Part shown: piece after piece, positions 15,822 through 23,933 of the stretch
Position numbering within the stretch: the stretch's first letter is position 1
How the letters are laid out: every line of letters begins with the position of its first letter
Program-made: the position numbers and the translations under genes
Notes under the pieces: generated by a model
Database searches by the model: none
The model's input: only the letters and a program-made list of their open reading frames with translations
Told to the model about the DNA's origin: nothing
Source of the DNA: a candidate division CSSED10-310 bacterium
GTDB taxonomy: Bacteria > CSSED10-310 > JAFGDC01
NCBI GenBank assembly: GCA_016932295.1
Contig: JAFGDC010000214.1
Location: 1-29,316 of the forward strand
DNA: 29,316 nucleotides
Direction: 5' to 3'

Positions 15822-17123
15822 ATGATGAATTCCTTGCCACTGCTGCCGCTTCTCTCTTATGGCATGTTGGGGGTGTTCGTGTTGCTTGCCGTTGAGCTGA
15901 TCGTGACGGTCCGGCGGCTGGACGGCAGGGTCGACCCCGAGAGCGGCTCGACGGTTGATGGTGAACTCCTTATCAGTCCTTTCGTCCTTGACCTGGACAA
16001 AGACAGTATGGGAAGTGTCGCCGCAGCGGTCCATCCCGACCACCGACTACCCGCTTCTGACCCGGTACTGGTGGAAGACGTGGGCTTCGTGGTGGGGGAT
16101 CGCCATGTAATCACTCACACCGACTTTGACGGTCTGGTCTCCGGTGCCATGCTGCTGCGTGCGCTGGGTCAGGGCATCGCCATCTCGTTTGCTGGTCCCC
16201 GCTGGTTGGCGCAGCGGTTAACCAGCCTGGTGGGCCGCTGTGTCGAGCACGACGCCGTGTACATAACCGATCTGGGCGTCAGCGGTGATACCATCGCCGA
16301 CATTTTGAGCGCGTTGGGGGCATTACGTGCCAGGGGGGTCAACATATACTGGTACGACCATCACGAATGGGAACCGGACCACCTTGCGGCGGTGAATGAG
16401 CTGTGCCGAGACCTGATTGTGGATGTTTCGTTCAAGACCGCCGCCGAAATTGTCCGGAGACGACTCATCAGAAACGATTCCCATGCGGACAAACTCGTCT
16501 TGTTCCTCAAGGGGGTAACAAGGAATTCGGATCCGGATTGGGATGCATCGTGGCGTGATCTCCTTTCCGAGCTTCAGCGCCATTCGACCAGCGATATCAA
16601 GTTGAACGCGATGAACAAGCTCGCGTTCAACAAGGACCTCGGCCTCGCGGATCGGCTCCTGATCCGCCGCGGCAGGAAACGGGAACGCCTGACGCGAGCC
16701 GCGGCCGAGGCGCGACATCCCCGTTTCGAGACCTCTCGTGGATTGAACTTCATCGTCATAGATGTCCGTTCTTTCCGATATGAGATGACTGAAACCGGTG
16801 CGCGGTTGTATGTCATTCAGCGCGACAAACCAGCGGTCACCATAGGGCGGCTCGCCTGCGAGCGGCACGGCGCAGATTTCTGCCTCGTGTTGTGGCGAAA
16901 TAACCGCTATTCGATCTACCGGGGGATCAATCCACGGGTTGATTTTGGACCATTGCTGGGCGAACGGCGGTTCGGCGGCACCACGTATCACATCGCCGGG
17001 CACCGATATGCGGCGGGAATCACGACCAAGCTGCGCTTCCTGCATATTCTCAAAAGTGTTTTCCTCTGGGATGTACCCGGCGAAGTCAATCAATTGATTG
17101 GATTTTTACAGTCCGAATATTGA
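15822..17123 (+). CDS. Membrane-anchored DHH-family phosphoesterase
   Basis: The 433-aa protein has one N-terminal membrane segment (about 10-28) and an acidic linker. A DHH phosphoesterase domain follows, with H99-x-D101-x-D103 (HTDFDG), D150 (YITDLG) and the signature D179-H180-H181. A C-terminal DHHA1-like region contains an AGHRYAAG motif, a variant of GGGHxxAAG. DHH proteins of this kind are Mn-dependent hydrolases of short oligonucleotides, single-stranded DNA or cyclic dinucleotides. The genome also has a PgpH-type enzyme, so c-di-AMP is one candidate; the competence context favours oligonucleotide trimming. The start is uncertain (ATG 15822 or 15825, very close to the GGGGAG ribosome site). 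It lies 5 bases after the preceding hydrolase gene. Confidence 0.85.
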   Translation: MMNSLPLLPLLSYGMLGVFVLLAVELIVTVRRLDGRVDPESGSTVDGELLISPFVLDLDKDSMGSVAAAVHPDHRLPASDPVLVEDVGFVVGDRHVITHTDFDGLVSGAMLLRALGQGIAISFAGPRWLAQRLTSLVGRCVEHDAVYITDLGVSGDTIADILSALGALRARGVNIYWYDHHEWEPDHLAAVNELCRDLIVDVSFKTAAEIVRRRLIRNDSHADKLVLFLKGVTRNSDPDWDASWRDLLSELQRHSTSDIKLNAMNKLAFNKDLGLADRLLIRRGRKRERLTRAAAEARHPRFETSRGLNFIVIDVRSFRYEMTETGARLYVIQRDKPAVTIGRLACERHGADFCLVLWRNNRYSIYRGINPRVDFGPLLGERRFGGTTYHIAGHRYAAGITTKLRFLHILKSVFLWDVPGEVNQLIGFLQSEY

Positions 17124-17134
17124 ATGGGGTGGGT

Positions 17135-17650
17135 ATGAACCTGGTTAAAGTACTGAGCGAAGGGGAGATCAAGCGGCGAACCGAGGAGATGGGACGGCAA
17201 TTGTCCATCGATTACGCGGGCAAGGAGCCGCTGTTCATCGGAATCCTCCGCGGCGCTTTCATTTTTCTTTCAGATCTCTCAAGGGCGGTCACCATTCCCT
17301 GCAGCTTTGATTTCATGGTCGTCTCCAGCTACGGTACCGAGACGAAGAGCACAGGGGTGGTGAGAATTCTCAAGGATTTGAATGAAACGGTCGAGGGCCG
17401 GCACATCATCCTGGTGGAGGATATCGTGGATACCGGACTGACGCTCGACTACCTCATCCGCATGCTGAGAGTGCGAGAGCCGGCATCCATCAAGACGTGC
17501 GCGTTGCTCAACAAGCAGGAATGCCGGGTAGTGGAAGTGCAGACCGATTACGTCGGTTTCGACATCGACAATTTCTTCGTTGTGGGATACGGGCTTGATT
17601 ACCAGCAGTTATATCGGAATCTCCCCTACATCGGGCGGCTGGAGAATTGA
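17135..17650 (+). CDS. hpt: Hypoxanthine phosphoribosyltransferase
   Basis: The enzyme converts hypoxanthine (and often guanine) plus PRPP to IMP (GMP). The 171-aa protein is full length. The PRPP-binding motif IILVEDIVDTGLTL lies around 89-104, with the acidic pair E95-D96 and the D99-T-G loop. FIGILRGAFIFLSDL (substrate/pyrophosphate loop) and VVSSYGTETKSTG (flexible loop) are also present. Start ATG 17135 has GGGGTGG just upstream; the TTG at 17120 overlapping the DHH stop is less likely. It is directly followed by adenine deaminase, whose product hypoxanthine is its substrate, so the pair forms an adenine-to-IMP salvage route. Confidence 0.95.
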   Translation: MNLVKVLSEGEIKRRTEEMGRQLSIDYAGKEPLFIGILRGAFIFLSDLSRAVTIPCSFDFMVVSSYGTETKSTGVVRILKDLNETVEGRHIILVEDIVDTGLTLDYLIRMLRVREPASIKTCALLNKQECRVVEVQTDYVGFDIDNFFVVGYGLDYQQLYRNLPYIGRLEN

Positions 17651-19360
17651 ATGGGCATTCGAGAGTCAATCAAGGCGGCAAAGGGCCAGATAGCGCCAGA
17701 CCTGATCCTGAAGGGCGGCAGGATCGTCAATGTCTTCTCGCAGGAAATCTATGAAACGGATATTGCGATCAAGGGACAATATATAGTCGGTCTTGGTTCG
17801 TATGAAGGCGCCGAGATCATTTCCCTGGATGGCGCATTTGTCTGTCCGGGATTGATCGACGGGCACCTGCACGTAGAAAGCGCCATGATCACCATCCCTG
17901 AATTCACCAGGGCCGTGCTTCCGCGAGGCACCACCGCACTGGTGATCGATCCGCACGAGATCGCCAATGTCATGGGATTGGAAGGCATCAACTACATGCT
18001 GAAATCCAGCAAATACAATCCCATGGACGTGTACATAATGCTCCCCTCCTGCGTCCCGGCGACCAAGATGGAAACGGCCGGCGCGGACTTGCGCGCCATT
18101 GATCTGCTGCCGCTTCTCAACAACCGCTGGGTGCTCGGATTGGGTGAGATGATGAATTATCCGGGATTACTCAATTGCGAAGACGATGTGATCGAGAAAC
18201 TGAAGATCTGTCAGGACAAGATCATCGACGGCCATGCACCCGGGCTGACCGGTCATGACCTGTGCGCCTACGTGTGTACGGGGATCCGCTCCGATCACGA
18301 GTGCATCAACGAAGCAGAGGCCAGAGAAAAGATGCGGCTCGGCATGCACATTATGATGCGCGAGGGCTCCTCCAGCAAGAATCTCCTGGATCTCTTACCC
18401 CTGGTGAACGCCGGCAACTCCGCCCGGTTCTCCTTTGTCTCCGACGACCGCAATCCCCGCGATCTCCTGCACCAGGGTCACATGGACCATGTGATCCGGT
18501 TGGCGGTCCGACACGGCATCGATCCGGTTACCGCCATCAGGATGGCCACCATCAACACCGCGCAATACTTCAAGTTGAGCGATCTCGGAGCCGTGGCGCC
18601 GGGTTACCGGGCCGATCTGGCTATAGTGGATTCACTGGAGGAATTCCAGGTACGGATGGTCGTCAAAAACGGCCAGGTGGTGGTGCGGAACGGAGAGATG
18701 CTGGTCGAACCAACCCATCGAGCGCCCATAAAGATTCGCGGCTCCGTCAATATCAAATGGCTGTCAGAGAACGACTTCAGGATCCCTGCACGCGGCCGGC
18801 ACTGTCGTGTGATCCAGATGATTCCAAATCAGATCAACACTCGCGCCGTCATCCTGGCGCCACCCATCTCGGATGGATATGTGACCGCCGATCCTGCGGC
18901 CGATTTGTTGAAGTTGGCCGTGGTCGAGCGGCACATGGCGTCCACAACGGTCAGCATGGGACTGCTCAAGGGACTGGGGCTGCGGAGCGGCGCTATCGCC
19001 ACCACCGTATCCCACGATTCGCATAACATGGTGGTCGCCGGCACCAATGAGAACGACATGTTCAAGGCCGCGGTGCAGCTCGCCAAGCTCCAGGGGGGCA
19101 TCACCTATGTCGAGAATGGCACGGTCATCGAAAGCCTGCCCCTCCCCATCGCGGGATTGATTTCGGATCAGCCGCTCGAATTCGTGGTTGACAAGCTCTC
19201 CATGCTGATCGAAGCGGTTCGGACCCGGGGGGTTCACGCCGATGATCCTTTCATGGCGCTCTCATTTCTCGCCCTGCCGGTCATTCCCAGCCTCAAGTTG
19301 ACCGACCAGGGATTGATCGACGTGGAAACATTTACTCCGGTGGACCTGTTCGTCGACTGA
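17651..19360 (+). CDS. ade: Adenine deaminase (AdeC family)
   Basis: This amidohydrolase converts adenine to hypoxanthine and ammonia. The 569-aa length and motif order are typical. The metal-binding sequence is H72-L-H74-V-E76-SAM, followed by D100-P-H102-E103-IANV, SDHECINEAEAREKMRLG, the REGSS segment and SFVSDDRNPRDLL. The C-terminal adenine-deaminase-specific domain includes VSHDSHNMVVAG. The ATG directly abuts the hpt stop, with GGAG inside the hpt end, so the two are co-translated. With HPRT it recycles adenine from degraded nucleic acid into IMP. Confidence 0.97.
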   Translation: MGIRESIKAAKGQIAPDLILKGGRIVNVFSQEIYETDIAIKGQYIVGLGSYEGAEIISLDGAFVCPGLIDGHLHVESAMITIPEFTRAVLPRGTTALVIDPHEIANVMGLEGINYMLKSSKYNPMDVYIMLPSCVPATKMETAGADLRAIDLLPLLNNRWVLGLGEMMNYPGLLNCEDDVIEKLKICQDKIIDGHAPGLTGHDLCAYVCTGIRSDHECINEAEAREKMRLGMHIMMREGSSSKNLLDLLPLVNAGNSARFSFVSDDRNPRDLLHQGHMDHVIRLAVRHGIDPVTAIRMATINTAQYFKLSDLGAVAPGYRADLAIVDSLEEFQVRMVVKNGQVVVRNGEMLVEPTHRAPIKIRGSVNIKWLSENDFRIPARGRHCRVIQMIPNQINTRAVILAPPISDGYVTADPAADLLKLAVVERHMASTTVSMGLLKGLGLRSGAIATTVSHDSHNMVVAGTNENDMFKAAVQLAKLQGGITYVENGTVIESLPLPIAGLISDQPLEFVVDKLSMLIEAVRTRGVHADDPFMALSFLALPVIPSLKLTDQGLIDVETFTPVDLFVD

Positions 19361-19394
19361 TCAGCCGTGTACCTCACGGGAAAGCGGTTTCTTC

Positions 19395-20348
19395 ATGAAA
19401 GCCATCGTCCTTCAGTCCGGCACCCTCTCCTTCACGGAATCTTACTCCATCCCCTCACCCGCGCCTGATGAAGCGCTCATCAAGGTGGAATACGCGGGGA
19501 TATGCCGGACCGACATGGAACTTCTCAGTGGCTACATGGCGTTCAGCGGCATCCCCGGACATGAATTTGTTGGTCATGTCGCCGAGTGCCGTGACCGGAA
19601 ACTGCTCGGACGCCGGGTGACGGGCGAGATCAATCTCGCTTGTGGTCACTGTGCCATGTGCATCCATGGTCTCTTCAAACATTGCCCGTCACGCACGACA
19701 CTGGGGATCGACCGGAAGGATGGCGCGTTTTCGGAATACCTCACCCTTCCCGTGGTCAATCTCCACCCGGTTCCGACTTCCGTCGCCTCGACTGCGGCGG
19801 TCTTCACGGAACCACTCGCCGCGGCCATACAGGTCATGGATGACCACCATTTCATCCCCGCGGAACCGGTTCTGGTCATCGGCGACGGCAAGCTTGGAAT
19901 ACTTGTCGCCTTGCTGCTTGCCCGCACCGGGTTCGACGTGCACCTCCTGGGACGTCACGAGTCCAAACTGAACCGTGTCAGCGCAATCGATCCGTCGATC
20001 AGTTGCAGGCAGGATCTCGGAACCAGGAGATTCCAGACCGTGATCGAGGCTTCCGGTACGGCGGCAGGCTTTCGAACCGCCATCGATGCAGTTCACCCTA
20101 GAGGGACGATCGTTCTCAAAAGCACGTTCGCCGCGGTGGAGAATCCCCCGCTGTTTCCCGTGGTAGTCAACGAAATACGCATTCTCGGATCGCGTTGCGG
20201 ATCGTTCCCGCCTGCGCTGCGCGCCCTCGAGAGAAACCTTATTGATCCCCGGCCTCTCATCGATGGCATCTTCCCTCTCGATGAGTGGCAGGAAGCATTC
20301 CAGGCCGCCGGGGAAAAGCATACCATCAAGATCCTGTTCGAGATGTGA
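19395..20348 (+). CDS. Zinc-dependent medium-chain alcohol/polyol dehydrogenase
   Basis: The 317-aa MDR protein has the catalytic zinc residues C37 (GICRTD) and H56-E57 (PGHEFVGHV). The structural zinc set is C83, C86, C89 and C97 (C-x2-C-x2-C-x7-C). A Rossmann fingerprint, GDGKLG, lies near 160. It oxidises or reduces an alcohol/aldehyde pair with NAD(P). The substrate cannot be read from sequence and the chain is slightly shorter than most ADHs. It starts 34 bases after ade, with no strong ribosome site. At the end of a gene run containing DeoC, acetaldehyde reduction to ethanol is a possible role, but this is only context. The last codons are duplicated 72 bp downstream. Confidence 0.87.
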   Translation: MKAIVLQSGTLSFTESYSIPSPAPDEALIKVEYAGICRTDMELLSGYMAFSGIPGHEFVGHVAECRDRKLLGRRVTGEINLACGHCAMCIHGLFKHCPSRTTLGIDRKDGAFSEYLTLPVVNLHPVPTSVASTAAVFTEPLAAAIQVMDDHHFIPAEPVLVIGDGKLGILVALLLARTGFDVHLLGRHESKLNRVSAIDPSISCRQDLGTRRFQTVIEASGTAAGFRTAIDAVHPRGTIVLKSTFAAVENPPLFPVVVNEIRILGSRCGSFPPALRALERNLIDPRPLIDGIFPLDEWQEAFQAAGEKHTIKILFEM

Positions 20349-20433
20349 GGCTGATCACTCCATCCCTTGGCGTGGGGTATCTCCGCAAAACGATAAATCA
20401 AGATCCTGCTCGAAATGTGAGACTGACCACTCC
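20325..20433 (+). repeat. Imperfect 37-bp direct repeat duplicating the 3' end of the dehydrogenase gene
   Basis: Copy 1 (20325-20361) covers the last codons and stop of the dehydrogenase. Copy 2 (20397-20433) repeats it 72 bp downstream with four differences in 37, all transitions. Copy 2 still reads Ile-Lys-Ile-Leu-Leu-Glu-Met-stop, but an in-frame TAA lies just before it. It looks like the tail of a decayed or deleted paralogue, or an aged short duplication. Confidence 0.75.
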
Positions 20434-20443
20434 GTGTAAACCC

Positions 20444-20465
20444 TGTCAACCCGGCGCGCTTGACA
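20444..20465. repeat. Inverted repeat TGTCAA-N10-TTGACA
   Basis: Perfect six-base arms (20444-20449 and 20460-20465) flank a GC-rich 10-base loop. No T-tract follows, so it is not a convincing intrinsic terminator. The right arm resembles a -35 hexamer but has no -10 at proper distance. It may be an operator or a weak transcript-end structure in the spacer between the dehydrogenase and the DUF3006-like gene. Confidence 0.4.
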
Positions 20466-20486
20466 CGTTCCCACAAACGCTTCCCC

Positions 20487-20542
20487 AAATCCATTCGGGG
20501 ATTTCATAACTCTTTATAATATTTAACTTTTTCGTATTAAAT
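20487..20542 (+). promoter_or_regulatory. AT-rich spacer with small hairpin and TATAAT, possible terminator/promoter
   Basis: A sharp AT-rich patch in an otherwise GC-rich window. AAATCC (20487-20492) can pair with GGATTT (20499-20504). TATAAT occurs at 20515-20520. ATTTAA (20521-20526) and TTAAAT (20537-20542) form another inverted repeat. The TATAAT could be the -10 of the downstream gene, but no good -35 is at the right distance, so the call is weak. The rest of the 20349-20597 gap holds only the repeats already listed. Confidence 0.3.
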
Positions 20543-20597
20543 CCCAGTTCCTCCACGGTGGCACGCCGTTAGCTCTCCCTCACCGGGGAGGTGGATG

Positions 20598-20996
20598 ATG
20601 CATGAAGCGATATCGATCTTTGTCGCGCTGTGTTGTGTTCTGTGCGTGACGTCTTTCTGCGCGGCGCCGGTTACGCGGGAACAGGAGACGTGGCACATGG
20701 CGGTGGTCGATCGAATCGAGGGGAACACCGTGGTGTTGCTGGTGGAGGGCTGTGGAGAAGTGCTGTTGCCGTGGGACCTGCTGAGTAATTGCCGGGAAGG
20801 CGCCTGCTACGAGTTGAAACTGCGGCGGCGGGACGATGTCCGTGCGGAGCGGGAAGCGGGCATCCGGCAACTGCAACATGCGTTGCTCGAAGAATCTCGG
20901 GAGCGGTGCCGGGATTGGCGCGGAACGACTGACTTGCAGGCAGCGGCAGGCAAGAAACGGAACGGGTGTGGCGCGCAGGATATGAATGAGCTGTGA
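20598..20996 (+). CDS. Exported DUF3006-like small protein
   Basis: The 132-aa protein has an N-terminal hydrophobic signal segment (about 4-24, ISIFVALCCVLCVTSFCAA). A domain of about 70 residues resembles DUF3006: MAVVDRIEGNTVVLLVEG, then VLLPWDLL and EGACYELKLRRR, with a charged helix after it. DUF3006 proteins often occur next to ComEC-like metallo-beta-lactamase genes, and this window has such a hydrolase about 5 kb upstream. ATG 20598 is chosen because GGAGG (20587-20591) is then 6 bases away; ATG 20595 is only 3 away. The Cys-rich signal region and C-terminal Cys residues are notable. Function is unknown. It stands alone and converges with pgpH. Confidence 0.75.
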   Translation: MHEAISIFVALCCVLCVTSFCAAPVTREQETWHMAVVDRIEGNTVVLLVEGCGEVLLPWDLLSNCREGACYELKLRRRDDVRAEREAGIRQLQHALLEESRERCRDWRGTTDLQAAAGKKRNGCGAQDMNEL

Positions 20997-21099
20997 CCGG
21001 TGAACCTGAATACACTTTCTGGGCACCCGGATACGGAACTAGGTAGCTGCAGGATGCCTATTCGACACCGGGAGGGTGGCCGGTGGATGTATTCAGCTT

Positions 21100-23280
21100 T
21101 CAGCGGGATTTGACGAAATCCGGATAGCGCTTGCGTTTATGAGCCAACCCGACCAGGGCTTGTGACATGGCCATGGTGATACGTTCGATATCCTGGGTGG
21201 TGAGGGGCACATACTCGAACTGGGCATCGAGAAATTTGTTCTTGATGACTTCCCGGATGATGCTCTCGGCCCGCTGTTCGGTCAACTGCGAGACGACGCG
21301 GGAAATGGCTTCAACGCTGTCGGCGATCATGACCAGCGCCGATTCGATAGTGCCTGGTTTCTGCCCCATGTAGCGGAAGAATTCCTGGGGAATATCCTTG
21401 TTGAGATCGTCTTTCATGGTCTTGTAGTAGAAAGATTCCAGCATGGTGGTGCCGTGGTGTTCTGCAACAAAGGCGATGAGGCAACTGGGCAGACCGCATT
21501 TTTTTCCGATTTCGATGCCTCTGACGACATGGCCCTTAATGATGTCTATACTGCGTAACGGCGAAAGATTGGCGTGGGGATTACCGCCGTCCGTGATGTT
21601 TTCCATGAAGTATTCAGGTTTGTGAAGTTTGCCGATGTCGTGAAAGTATCCACCTACCCGGGCACGCAGCGGATTGGCGCCGATTGCATCAGCCGCTAAC
21701 CCGGCCAGGTTGCCGGTGGCGACGCTGTGATGATAGCTGCCGGGTGCCCTGTTCAATAATTCCTTCATGAGAGGATGGTTGAGATCATTGAATTCCATGA
21801 GGCGGAAATCCGTGGTGATATCGAATACTTTTTCAAACAGAGGAAGGAACGCCAAGCCGCCCAGCCACAGGGTGCCGGCAGCGAAGGATTGGATGGCCAG
21901 GGATCTAAATTCGTGCGGCAGAAATGGACGATTACTCATAATTTGCATGCAGGTCATGACGACCACGTGAGCAGCGCCCAGGAAACCGGAGCAGACCACC
22001 AACTGTCGCAACGATGTGCATCGCAGCGCGAAGATGAGGGCGAGAGACCCGCAGATCAAGTAGTACAAGAACAGTGAAAGGCTGAACTCGGTGAAGAGGG
22101 TCAGCAGCAGACTGGTCACCGCCACCGTGAAAAGCGCATTGCGGCGGTGTACGAGGTAGACGGTCAACAGAGTAACCGCGCCGATAGGCACCGCGTATGG
22201 AGAGATGCCGGTAAACATGATGATCGGCTTCATGATCGCGATGATGGCGATCATGATCAGGAATATCACGAGGTAGTTCTTTGCATTCAGGAACACCTGC
22301 TCATGGAATGTCCGGTTGTAGACGATGAAAAAGGTAACGATGAATTGGAAGGGGATGAACATAGCCAAGGCCAGCAGAAGGAGCGGATAATGCCGGCCCT
22401 CGCCGCAAGCCTGCAGATATGCGACATCGAGTTCATCTATGATCTTTCCCCGGGGCACGATCACCTCTCCCCGACGGAAGAATCGGGAGGCGCGGGCAAC
22501 CGTTTCGGTTTCCGGCAGTGCCGCACTGGCAGTAGTATCCGCAACCAGGTTGGATGCAATGGTCACCTTCAAGATGAGGTTGAGGAGATCGATGGCATTT
22601 TCATCCAGATCGATCACCGCGGCGAAATTCCTCATTATCTCCTTGCCTGCGGTTGACACATCCGGCAGTGATTCCGGGCCGATAAGGCGGAATCCCACCT
22701 CGCTGCCATCGTCCAGCGGGGCATCCCTGACCAGCACGCGGCCGGCCTCGGGTATGAGTCCCCGGGCCACGATGCCGCGCCGCAGCACAGGAGAGATGAT
22801 AGACTTGACCACTGGTGTCAGCTTCTCCGAAATCCGTTTGAAACGCTTCAGGCGTTCTGTGTCCACCTGTTGTCCAAATAGTTCCCATAACCTATCGGAG
22901 TTCCTGACCCGGCCGCCGTTGATTGAGTTAATTTCAACGAAGATTTCCTCGAATTTCACGATGCTGCTTCGGACCGTCTCCTCGTCGATTTTGTAACGGG
23001 GATAGAACTTCTCAGCCGGCACCTGTACCGCCCGGCCCTGGAACGTGAAATCGATTGGAGCACGAAGAGTTCTCTGGGCCCTGCTGCCGATGGCAGGCAA
23101 CTCCATGGGTTGTATGAACAACTCCAGGAACGATAAAAACACCAGGAGTGTGACAGCGACGATCGATCCAATGACATGAACGCGCATCTGAGACAGCCGG
23201 GATACCTTCATTCCCACCGATGTGGTCGCGTTCGCGTCATCCTCCAAATCGATCTGATTGCCGCTTCCGTTGGCAGCCAT
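21100..23280 (-). CDS. pgpH: PgpH-type 7TM HD-domain phosphodiesterase (c-di-AMP hydrolase family)
   Basis: The protein of 726 aa has a cytosolic N-tail, one membrane helix (about 35-55), an extracytoplasmic domain (about 60-280), a block of membrane helices (about 280-460), and a C-terminal HD domain. HD residues include H517-H518 (SYHHSV), H547-D548 in GYFHDIGK, EHHGT, and MIADSVEAISR. The sequence NPHANLSPLRSIDIIKGHV is typical of PgpH. Members hydrolyse c-di-AMP to pApA. ATG 23280 is taken as start (a GTG at 23286 in frame is possible); the ribosome site is weak. It is the last gene of the ftsK-lolA-lipoprotein run, starting about 18 bases after the lipoprotein stop. PgpH is best known from Gram-positives, so its pairing with LolA genes is of some interest. 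Confidence 0.9.
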   Translation of the reverse strand: MAANGSGNQIDLEDDANATTSVGMKVSRLSQMRVHVIGSIVAVTLLVFLSFLELFIQPMELPAIGSRAQRTLRAPIDFTFQGRAVQVPAEKFYPRYKIDEETVRSSIVKFEEIFVEINSINGGRVRNSDRLWELFGQQVDTERLKRFKRISEKLTPVVKSIISPVLRRGIVARGLIPEAGRVLVRDAPLDDGSEVGFRLIGPESLPDVSTAGKEIMRNFAAVIDLDENAIDLLNLILKVTIASNLVADTTASAALPETETVARASRFFRRGEVIVPRGKIIDELDVAYLQACGEGRHYPLLLLALAMFIPFQFIVTFFIVYNRTFHEQVFLNAKNYLVIFLIMIAIIAIMKPIIMFTGISPYAVPIGAVTLLTVYLVHRRNALFTVAVTSLLLTLFTEFSLSLFLYYLICGSLALIFALRCTSLRQLVVCSGFLGAAHVVVMTCMQIMSNRPFLPHEFRSLAIQSFAAGTLWLGGLAFLPLFEKVFDITTDFRLMEFNDLNHPLMKELLNRAPGSYHHSVATGNLAGLAADAIGANPLRARVGGYFHDIGKLHKPEYFMENITDGGNPHANLSPLRSIDIIKGHVVRGIEIGKKCGLPSCLIAFVAEHHGTTMLESFYYKTMKDDLNKDIPQEFFRYMGQKPGTIESALVMIADSVEAISRVVSQLTEQRAESIIREVIKNKFLDAQFEYVPLTTQDIERITMAMSQALVGLAHKRKRYPDFVKSR

Positions 23281-23298
23281 ACGCACTCTGCTTTCAAG

Positions 23299-23931
23299 TT
23301 ACTCTTCAGTTTCTATGCTCCATCTCAGATCAGCCTTCCCGATCACCGATCTCAAAGCCAATCCAAGAGCTGACACCAGGTGTTTCGGAGCGTTCGGCGC
23401 GGCGCCCGGCTTCTCGAATCGTATCCGGTACACCTTGCTCCAGGGTGAAATAAATTCATAATATTTCCACAATTCAAGGTCTTTCGGTTCCCATGACTCT
23501 ATTTGGATGGGTTCCATCTCGCCGCCATCGCCCCGGTCCAGCGTGATTCTCCATGGGCTTTCATCCGACTCCAGATCAGACCATTCCTCGTTGCTGCTGT
23601 CAACCGCTAGGATAAACTCGTCATATTTCTTGTCCAGGGTCCGACCCCGTTCGATCAGCATCGCCGCTGCCGCAGGATCGAGTTTCTTGGCGTTGATTTC
23701 ATCCGCGATCAAGGCGGCGCGTACATTCCAGCACATGTATACGGCCGCTGCATCGATCACCGTCTGGAACCGGCGGAGCCGGTTGGTTTCCCTCGTCCAC
23801 CGGTTGATGACATTGTTGGGTCTTACCTTCCCGGCTGGCAACTCAGGCGCCGGCAGCAGTTTCATGGCGCTGGGCGCCATGCATCCGGTCAATAACAATC
23901 CGATCATCATTCCATGTTGCAGTTTCCGCAT
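23299..23931 (-). CDS. Predicted lipoprotein of unknown function next to lolA
   Basis: The 210-aa protein begins MRKLQHGMMIGLLLTGC, a clear lipoprotein signal peptide with lipobox LLTG-C (C17). It is therefore expected to be diacylated and held at the inner or outer membrane. The mature part is charged, with a helical first half (NRWTRETNRLRRFQTVIDAAAVYMCW) and a mixed second half. No recognised domain or catalytic motif is visible. GGAG lies 5 bases before the ATG, and the gene starts 2 bases after the lolA-like stop. The context suggests an envelope or lipoprotein-trafficking role, perhaps as a LolB-like partner, but the sequence does not show LolB features. Confidence 0.8.
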   Translation of the reverse strand: MRKLQHGMMIGLLLTGCMAPSAMKLLPAPELPAGKVRPNNVINRWTRETNRLRRFQTVIDAAAVYMCWNVRAALIADEINAKKLDPAAAAMLIERGRTLDKKYDEFILAVDSSNEEWSDLESDESPWRITLDRGDGGEMEPIQIESWEPKDLELWKYYEFISPWSKVYRIRFEKPGAAPNAPKHLVSALGLALRSVIGKADLRWSIETEE

Positions 23932-23933
23932 GC

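Noticed and set aside
20444..20465. TGTCAA/TTGACA inverted repeat as an intrinsic terminator or full promoter
   Set aside because: There is no T-tract after the stem and no -10 hexamer 16-18 bp after TTGACA. It is listed only as an inverted repeat.
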